Part shown: positions 1 through 4,486 of the stretch, in pieces
Numbering within the stretch: position 1 is the first letter of the stretch
Layout of the letters: the number at the start of each line of letters is the position of its first letter
Assembly: GCA_007116835.1 (NCBI GenBank)
Contig: SKHS01000287.1
Coordinates: 1 to 7,543, forward strand
Source of the DNA: Halomonas sp.
GTDB taxonomy: Bacteria > Pseudomonadota > Gammaproteobacteria > Pseudomonadales > Halomonadaceae
Length of the DNA stretch: 7,543 nt
Reading direction: 5' to 3'
Program-made: the position numbers and the translations under genes
Notes under the pieces: model-generated
The model's database searches: none
The model's input: only the letters and a program-made list of their open reading frames with translations
Told to the model about the DNA's origin: nothing

Positions 1-653
1 AGAGGCTCCCATGGGCTGTTGGCGTGCTGCTCTAGCTGCTTCAGCACGTGCTCACGTTGGGTTTGCTGCTCGGCTAGCCACTCAGCGTCATTGCGTAATT
101 GCGTTAGCTTCTCGCGGGCCTGGCGTATCACCTGACGGTCGCGGCGGGCTTCTTTTAACAGCTGTTTAAGGCTGTCTTCGTTTTCAATTCTGTCCGCTGC
201 CTGTTGGCGCACCGCCGCAACACCGTTATGGCAAGCCTGATGAATGAGGTCGGCGTCGTCGCTGAGTTGCGCTAACGCAGACAGGCGGAGATTAAGGTTG
301 TCGCCTTGCAACGCAATGGCGTTGAGCAGTCGAGGGTCCGACAGTTGTTCAACCATGGCTTGCCGCTGCTGTAGATCAGTATGGCCTTCTTTGCCACATA
401 GGCGCTGATAAACGGCGTTAAACCACGTTTCGTCTTGACGATGCTCAGAAAAAGCAACCACCAGCCCTGACAGGTCATCCAGGGCGAGTAGGGCGGCAAG
501 CTGAATAGCGCTGTTGTTATCCTGCACTAAGTGCGTTAGCGCTTGTCGCTGTTCAGGTTGTTGAGGGTCAAGCTGATTGAGTGCCTTTAGACGCACCTCG
601 GGATCAGGGTGTTGCCACCGAGGTGCGAACAGGCGTCTTAACAGTCCGTGCAT
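1..653 (-). CDS. HEAT-like repeat protein, probable DUF349 family (N-terminal 217 codons, runs off left edge)
   Basis: This frame is open on the minus strand from an ATG at 653 to the left edge, giving 217 codons with no stop. The start is supported by AGGA at 660-663 with a 6-nt spacer. The protein begins with a short basic segment (MHGLLRRLFAPRW), then HEAT-like helical pairs: HPDPEVRLKALNQL at about residues 15-28, DNNSAIQLAALLAL at 45-58, NLRLSALAQL at 121-130 and GVAAVRQQAADRI at 144-156. From about residue 158 it becomes highly charged (KEARRDRQ, REKLTQLRNDAEWLAEQQ), which suggests a long coiled coil. Pseudomonad and Halomonas DUF349 proteins, as I recall them, have this N-terminus, with the DUF349 repeats further downstream, outside this window. 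The family name is therefore an inference, and the function is unknown. It has no signal peptide, so it is probably cytoplasmic. It is transcribed divergently from minC. Confidence 0.72.
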   Translation of the reverse strand, partial: MHGLLRRLFAPRWQHPDPEVRLKALNQLDPQQPEQRQALTHLVQDNNSAIQLAALLALDDLSGLVVAFSEHRQDETWFNAVYQRLCGKEGHTDLQQRQAMVEQLSDPRLLNAIALQGDNLNLRLSALAQLSDDADLIHQACHNGVAAVRQQAADRIENEDSLKQLLKEARRDRQVIRQAREKLTQLRNDAEWLAEQQTQREHVLKQLEQHANSPWEP

Positions 654-833
654 GAATCATCCTGCAGAGAGGTGCGTAGCGTGAAAAAAATCAACTGCCG
701 TTGACGTATGGTTGCAGTCGCCGACGTTGTCGCTTAGCTTTGCCATAAGCTGTGATGATTAATACTTCTTCACAACATTAGGCGCGAGATTGCGCTACGT
801 TTATCTTACCTGAACATGACATGGAGTTCGGCC
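654..833. promoter_or_regulatory. Divergent intergenic region between the HEAT-like gene and minC
   Basis: This 180-bp spacer separates two genes that point away from each other, so it must carry the start signals of both, unless the min genes are read from elsewhere. The best minC-direction promoter I can see is TTGCCA (740-745, 5/6 to the sigma-70 -35 box) with AATACT (761-766, 4/6) at a short 15-nt spacing, so it is only a candidate. A small inverted repeat, AGCTT (736-740) and AAGCT (747-751), overlaps the putative -35 box and could be an operator or chance. No convincing promoter was found for the minus-strand gene. The minC ribosome binding site is GGAG at 823-826. Confidence 0.4.
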
Positions 834-1583
834 ATGAGCCTCAACGCCAATAGTGCCGACATTGCCTTTACCTTCAAGGGCGGCATGCTGCCAATGACCG
901 TCATGGAGTTGAGCAGCGCTGACCCAGAACACATAAAGTGTCAGCTGTCTGGCAAGTTGTCGCAATCCCCCGCGTTCTTTCAGCATACACCGGTTGTGCT
1001 AAGCGTGGAAAAACTCGATGAGCCTCATTTGGCACTGGAGCGTATTTGTGCGGTGTGTCGAGACCACAAATTATTGCCGGTTGCTGTGAGAGGCGGTGCC
1101 GAGCCGGTGCGTCAGTCAGCGTGGGCGTTAGGGTTGGGTTGGTTTGCCCCAGTGGAAGAAGGGCGCGCTAAAGTGTTGGAGTGTGTGAGCGCTACGGCAA
1201 CAGCGGATGCCACGAATGAAGAACCGGACGTCCAAGAGGAAACAGTGAGCGCGGTTGCTACGCGTCTTTTTCGAGGAACGGTACGTTCAGGCCAGCAGGT
1301 GAGCGCTGCTGAAGGCGATTTAGTGGTGATTGGCGCCGTCAATGCGGGTGCAGAAGTGCTCGCTGCAGGCAGTATTCATGTTTATGGTGCGCTGCGTGGA
1401 CGGGCACTAGCCGGTATTCATGGTAATACAAAGTCTGGTATTTACTGTCGAGAATTAGAGGCGGAGCTGCTCTCCGTCGCAGGCAATTATAAACGCTTAG
1501 AAGATATCGACTCTCAGCTGCTGGGTCGCGCTGCAGAGGTGCATTTTGTTCAAGAGCAGCTTGAAATTAAGCCGCTGGGATGA
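834..1583 (+). CDS. minC: Septum site-determining protein MinC
   Basis: MinC inhibits FtsZ polymerisation and, recruited to the membrane by MinD-ATP, blocks Z-ring assembly near the poles. The chosen ATG at 834 has GGAG at 823-826 with a 7-nt spacer and gives 249 residues. An in-frame ATG 18 bp upstream (816) lacks a comparable site. The N-terminal FtsZ-inhibiting domain spans about residues 10-110; the segment SPAFFQHTPVVLSVEKL matches E. coli APAFLKHAPVVLNVSAL. An acidic, alanine-rich linker follows (about 113-140). The C-terminal beta-helix domain, which dimerises and binds MinD, covers about 145-249 and shows the conserved RSGQ (151-154) and the glycine-rich IHVYGALRGRALAG (181-194). Length is normal for a MinC. 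It is the first gene of minCDE, with minD 154 bp downstream. No residue looks anomalous. Confidence 0.96.
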   Translation: MSLNANSADIAFTFKGGMLPMTVMELSSADPEHIKCQLSGKLSQSPAFFQHTPVVLSVEKLDEPHLALERICAVCRDHKLLPVAVRGGAEPVRQSAWALGLGWFAPVEEGRAKVLECVSATATADATNEEPDVQEETVSAVATRLFRGTVRSGQQVSAAEGDLVVIGAVNAGAEVLAAGSIHVYGALRGRALAGIHGNTKSGIYCRELEAELLSVAGNYKRLEDIDSQLLGRAAEVHFVQEQLEIKPLG

Positions 1584-1737
1584 CGAAAGGCGTGAGTGTG
1601 TTGGTGTTTAATGCCTAGCGACGTCGTAAGCGCTATACGTTACAGTGTGTCATGTTGTTGACATTGATGTTCCCGTTATGCGCGCAGCGGTATTTGGAAA
1701 GCGCTCGCGATGAACGACTTCAAGAAGGAAGTAACTC
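1584..1737 (+). promoter_or_regulatory. minC-minD intergenic spacer with possible regulatory sequence
   Basis: This 154-bp gap is much longer than the near-abutting spacing of minC and minD in E. coli. It contains an exact sigma-70 -35 consensus, TTGACA at 1658-1663, but nothing resembling a -10 box 16-18 bp downstream (the sequence there is GC-rich around CGCGCA). A near-palindrome, CGTAAGC/GCTATACG at 1625-1639, differs from perfect symmetry by one extra base. ACAT-TG-ATGT at 1661-1670 is a second small dyad overlapping the TTGACA. TAGCG (1616-1620) can also pair with CGCTA (1631-1635). No T-tract terminator is visible. It could hold a separate minD promoter or an operator, or be plain spacer; the sequence alone does not decide. 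Confidence 0.35.
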
Positions 1738-1740
1738 TTG
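1725..1740 (+). promoter_or_regulatory. Ribosome binding site and TTG start of minD
   Basis: AAGGAAG at 1725-1731 is a strong Shine-Dalgarno sequence; its AGGA core (1726-1729) ends 8 nt before TTG at 1738-1740. The codons after TTG encode AKIIVVTSGKGG, exactly where MinD should begin. The nearest upstream in-frame ATG (1678) is cut off by a TGA at 1711-1713, and a later start would destroy the deviant Walker A motif. TTG is therefore the only workable start. Such starts usually lower translation efficiency. Confidence 0.85.
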
Positions 1741-2556
1741 GCCAAAATTATTGTAGTGACCTCCGGTAAAGGGGGGGTTGGTAAGACCACCAGCGCTGCT
1801 GCTATTTCAACAGGGCTTGCTCTGCGTGGCAAAAAAACGGTGGTCATTGATTTCGATGTGGGGCTGCGCAACCTGGATTTGATCATGGGGTGTGAGCGCC
1901 GTGTTGTTTATGACCTGGTAAATGTTATTCAGGGCGAGGCTGGGCTGAACCAGGCGCTGATTCGCGATAAGCGCGTTGATAACCTGTTTATTCTGCCGGC
2001 GTCACAAACCCGCGATAAAGATGCGCTGACCCAGGAAGGCGTTGAGCGAATCTTGGAACAGCTCAAACAAGATTTTGACTATATCTTGTGTGATTCGCCT
2101 GCAGGCATAGAGCGCGGGGCTCAGCTAGCCATGTATTTCGCTGATGAGGCGATTGTGGTGACTAACCCTGAAGTGTCATCGGTGCGGGATTCAGACCGTA
2201 TTTTAGGGCTATTGGGTTCCAAGACGCGGCGGGCGGAACAGAGCTTGGACCCTGTTAAAGAGCACCTTCTGATCACGCGCTACAATCCTTCCCGCGTAAC
2301 GTCTGGGGATATGTTAACCCTTGATGATATTCGTGAAATATTGTCTGTTGATTTGCTCGGCCTTATTCCTGAGTCTGAAGCGGTACTGCGTGCTTCTAAC
2401 CAGGGTGTTCCTGTGACACACGATACATCGAGCGATGCAGGTCAGGCGTATACAGATACGGTGTCGCGTCTGTTAGGTGAAGAAGTAGCGTTACGTTTTC
2501 ATGAAGTTCAGCGTAAGGGATTGCTGAACCGGATGTTTGGGAGTGGTCGACGATGA
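1738..2556 (+). CDS. minD: Septum site-determining protein MinD (membrane ATPase)
   Basis: MinD is a ParA/MinD-family ATPase that binds the membrane as an ATP dimer, carries MinC there, and is released when MinE stimulates hydrolysis, producing pole-to-pole oscillation. The 272-residue product matches E. coli MinD almost end to end. The deviant Walker A GKGGVGKTT lies at residues 10-18 with signature Lys11 and catalytic Lys16. The switch I region DFDVGLRNLDLIMGCERR follows, with Asp40 in place, and then the Walker B-like segment DYILCDSPAGIE. The C-terminal KGLLNRMFGSGRR (about 260-272) is the amphipathic membrane-targeting helix. The start is TTG, preceded by AAGGAAG. The stop codon overlaps minE as ATGA, implying coupled translation and a fixed MinD:MinE ratio. 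All functional residues I know are present. Confidence 0.98.
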   Translation: MAKIIVVTSGKGGVGKTTSAAAISTGLALRGKKTVVIDFDVGLRNLDLIMGCERRVVYDLVNVIQGEAGLNQALIRDKRVDNLFILPASQTRDKDALTQEGVERILEQLKQDFDYILCDSPAGIERGAQLAMYFADEAIVVTNPEVSSVRDSDRILGLLGSKTRRAEQSLDPVKEHLLITRYNPSRVTSGDMLTLDDIREILSVDLLGLIPESEAVLRASNQGVPVTHDTSSDAGQAYTDTVSRLLGEEVALRFHEVQRKGLLNRMFGSGRR

Positions 2557-2804
2557 AACTGCTGGAGTTCTTGAAGCGTGAGCGCAAGAAATCCGCCTCG
2601 GTGGCTAAAGAGCGTTTGCAAATCATCGTGGCGCATCAGCGCGGTCAGCGCGGTCAGCCAGACTATATGCCGTTGCTTGAGCGTGAACTATTGGAAGTTA
2701 TTCGCCGTTATGTACAGGTCGACGATGACGCCATTCAGATTTCCTTGGATAGTGAGGATAACTGCTCAGTGTTAGAGCTGAACGTGACGCTGCCGAAAAG
2801 CTGA
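2553..2804 (+). CDS. minE: Cell division topological specificity factor MinE
   Basis: MinE activates the MinD ATPase and sweeps MinCD off the membrane at midcell. The 83-residue product has an N-terminal amphipathic membrane-binding segment (MKLLEFLKRERKK). The MinD-contacting anti-MinCD region follows, SASVAKERLQIIVAHQR (about residues 14-30), close to Pseudomonas MinE. The C-terminal topological specificity domain (about 32-83) contains PDYMPLLERELLEVIRRYV and the final beta strand CSVLELNVTLP. Length is normal. The ATG overlaps the minD stop (ATGA), and a GGGAG at 2539-2543 inside minD provides a ribosome site with a 9-nt spacer. It is the last gene of the operon; the next plus-strand gene starts 169 bp away. 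Confidence 0.97.
   Translation: MKLLEFLKRERKKSASVAKERLQIIVAHQRGQRGQPDYMPLLERELLEVIRRYVQVDDDAIQISLDSEDNCSVLELNVTLPKS
2637..2658 (+). repeat. 9-bp tandem repeat inside minE
   Basis: CAGCGCGGT occurs twice head to tail (2637-2645, 2646-2654), followed by the first four bases of a third copy (CAGC, 2655-2658). It encodes QRGQRGQ at the junction between the anti-MinCD segment and the topological domain. The length fits MinE relatives, which have a similar Arg/Gly/Gln stretch here, so this is not an insertion. A perfect in-frame repeat could nevertheless slip by whole units of three residues. Confidence 0.8.
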
Positions 2805-2814
2805 GTGAGCTCAC
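2805..2814. repeat. 10-bp perfect palindrome just after minE
   Basis: GTGAGCTCAC is a perfect 10-bp palindrome beginning at the base after the minE stop codon. It has no loop and no downstream T-run, so it is unlikely to be an intrinsic terminator. A protein-binding site is possible, but a palindrome of this length can arise by chance. Confidence 0.35.
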
Positions 2815-2973
2815 ACGCGGCTATGGGATAAGGAGTAAGGACTAGCGCCATTTGCTGAGAGGGGCGGCGAGAGCGCCGTTGGGTATGCTAGGCTTGAGCT
2901 TTTGCACCCACTGGGTAGTCTGTTCGCTGAACAGTGCGCGTGTGGGGAGCTACGCTCTAGGGAGTATTCGTTC
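2815..2973 (+). promoter_or_regulatory. Spacer upstream of sbcB
   Basis: This is the remainder of the 169-bp gap between minE and sbcB. It holds a short GC-rich hairpin, CGGCG (2865-2869), loop AGAG, CGCCG (2874-2878). Only two T residues and then GGG follow, so it is at best a weak or factor-assisted terminator for minCDE. TATGCT at 2884-2889 is a passable -10 box but has no -35 partner at a suitable distance. The sbcB ribosome site is GGAG at 2961-2964. Whether sbcB has its own promoter or is read from the min operon cannot be told from the sequence. Confidence 0.3.
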
Positions 2974-4467
2974 ATGGCGTCACCCAATGCCACCCCTGTC
3001 AGTTTTCTCTGGCATGATTACGAGACATTTGGTGCCGATCCGCGTCGTGATCGGCCCGCTCAGTTTGCCGCCCTGCGCACGGATGCCGAGCTTAATGAAA
3101 TCGGCGAGCCTATCGAGCTGTACTGCAAGCCTGCTGACGACTACCTGCCCCATCCTGCTGCCTGTCTCATCACCGGAATCACTCCCCAGAAAGCCAGACG
3201 AAAAGGTATGCCAGAAGTAGAGTTTGCACGCCATGTGCAAGCCTACATGAGTGAGCCAGGCACCTGTGTGGTGGGCTATAACAGCCTGCGTTTTGATGAT
3301 GAAGTCTCTCGTCACCTGTTTTACCGCAACCTGCTCGACCCCTACGCCCGTGAATGGCAAAACGGTAATTCCCGCTGGGATTTGATTGATGTGGTGCGCG
3401 CGTTTTACGCCCTGCGTCCTGCTGGTATCGAGTGGCCCCAGCGTGAAGACGGTGCGCCTAGCTTTAAACTTGAGCACTTAACCGCTGCCAATGGCATTGC
3501 TCATGAGGGTGCTCATGACGCAGTCGCTGACGTGCGCGCCACGATTGCGCTAGCGCGCTTGTTAAAAGCGCGTAATCAAAAGCTGTTTGATTATCTGCTG
3601 GGTCTGCGTGGCAAGCGCGCCGTGGCAAAGCTGCTTGATTTGCCTAGCGCCAAGCCATTGCTTCATATTTCACGCCGTTACCCCGCCAGCCGTGGTTGCA
3701 GCGCTCTGGTGATGCCGTTGGCTGAACATCCGACCAACCCCAATGGGGTGATTGTCTATGACCTCAGTGTTGACCCCAGTGATCTGTTGGCTATGAGTGC
3801 TGAGCAAATCCGTGAACGGGTATTCGTCAGTCAGCAGGATCTTTCTGAGGGCGAGGTACGCATTCCGCTCAAGGTGCTTCATATTAACCGCTGCCCGGTG
3901 ATCTTTCCGGCGTCGGCATTAAAAGAGGTGGAGGGACCGCGTAGAGGGGAGTACGGTGCGATTGTTGAGCGGTTAGGTATTGATATTAACGCCTGTCGTG
4001 GCCATTGGAAAACACTGCGAGAGGCCAGTGGTGTGGCGCAAAAAGTGGCAGAGGTGTTTAACGCAGCCTATGAAGACGTGCCCCAAGACCCTGATCTTAT
4101 GCTTTATTCAGGCGGGTTTTTCTCTGCCGCTGACCGTCAGCAAATGGAGCGGGCCTTGGTGACGGATCCTTGGGACTTAGTGGGGCAACGTTTTGCGTTT
4201 CAAGATCCACGCTTGGAGGAAATGTTGTTTCGCTGCCGGGCTCGCAGCTATCCAGAAACCCTGGAAGGCGAGGAGCGTGAGCAGTGGGAGGCGTATCGGT
4301 GGATGCGCATCAACGACCCAGCCTTGTCAGGCTTTACCCTTAAAGCGTTTGCGCGGGAAATTGAGCGCTATAATCAACAGTCGCTTTCAGATCGCGAACG
4401 GCAGCTGCTTGAAGAGCTGGTCATGTACGTTGAAGCGATGATGCCAGCCCAAGCATTTGATGCCTGA
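2974..4467 (+). CDS. sbcB: Exodeoxyribonuclease I (ExoI)
   Basis: ExoI degrades single-stranded DNA processively from 3' to 5', acting in recombination, mismatch repair and clean-up of ssDNA ends. The chosen ATG (2974) has GGAG at 2961-2964 with a 9-nt spacer and gives 497 residues, slightly longer than the 475 of E. coli. The N-terminal DEDDh exonuclease domain (about 1-200) carries Asp15 and Glu17 (FLWHDYETFG), Asp108 (SLRFDDE), His181 and Asp186 (AHDAVAD). All five fall at the E. coli positions. The segments NSRWDLIDVVRAFYALRP and FKLEHLTAANGI are also hallmarks. An SH3-like domain (about 200-350) and a helical C-terminal domain complete the DNA-encircling fold; YSGGFFSAADRQQME lies in the latter. 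An in-frame TTG at 2902 would add 24 residues but lacks family support. The end converges on the M16 peptidase gene, 19 bp apart. The enzyme appears intact and active. Confidence 0.97.
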   Translation: MASPNATPVSFLWHDYETFGADPRRDRPAQFAALRTDAELNEIGEPIELYCKPADDYLPHPAACLITGITPQKARRKGMPEVEFARHVQAYMSEPGTCVVGYNSLRFDDEVSRHLFYRNLLDPYAREWQNGNSRWDLIDVVRAFYALRPAGIEWPQREDGAPSFKLEHLTAANGIAHEGAHDAVADVRATIALARLLKARNQKLFDYLLGLRGKRAVAKLLDLPSAKPLLHISRRYPASRGCSALVMPLAEHPTNPNGVIVYDLSVDPSDLLAMSAEQIRERVFVSQQDLSEGEVRIPLKVLHINRCPVIFPASALKEVEGPRRGEYGAIVERLGIDINACRGHWKTLREASGVAQKVAEVFNAAYEDVPQDPDLMLYSGGFFSAADRQQMERALVTDPWDLVGQRFAFQDPRLEEMLFRCRARSYPETLEGEEREQWEAYRWMRINDPALSGFTLKAFAREIERYNQQSLSDRERQLLEELVMYVEAMMPAQAFDA

Positions 4468-4484
4468 GCTGGCCTCTTGGCAGC
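4468..4484. terminator. Possible bidirectional terminator between convergent sbcB and peptidase genes
   Basis: Directly after the sbcB stop, GCTG (4468-4471) and CC (4473-4474) can pair with GG (4479-4480) and CAGC (4481-4484) around a TCTT loop, leaving one bulged G. GTTT follows on the plus strand. The stem is short and the T-run brief. It is the only hairpin I see in the 19-bp junction where both genes need to end. Function is inferred from position. Confidence 0.3.
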
Positions 4485-4486
4485 GT

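Noticed and set aside
272..499. 75-residue minus-strand open frame within the HEAT-like gene
   Set aside because: It is an out-of-frame reading of the same strand as the 217-codon open frame, whose repeat pattern and start signal support it as the real gene.
816..833. Upstream ATG adding six residues to MinC
   Set aside because: No Shine-Dalgarno sequence at a suitable distance, whereas ATG 834 has GGAG with a 7-nt spacer and fits MinC family length.
1658..1686. Confident sigma-70 promoter at the TTGACA box
   Set aside because: The -35 hexamer is perfect, but the bases 16-18 bp downstream are GC-rich and do not resemble TATAAT, so it is recorded only as a possibility.
2902..2973. 24-residue N-terminal extension of ExoI from a TTG
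   Set aside because: The extra segment has no resemblance to the family; the ATG at 2974 has a ribosome site and places the catalytic residues at the E. coli numbers.
2852..3220. 122-residue plus-strand open frame starting in the minE-sbcB spacer
   Set aside because: Most of it overlaps sbcB in another frame and reads as low-complexity Ser/Pro/Leu protein. An AAGGA lies 10 nt before its TTG, but no family features are visible.
2980..3477. 165-residue minus-strand open frame inside sbcB
   Set aside because: It lies wholly within the well-supported exonuclease I gene on the opposite strand and shows no recognisable motif or ribosome site.
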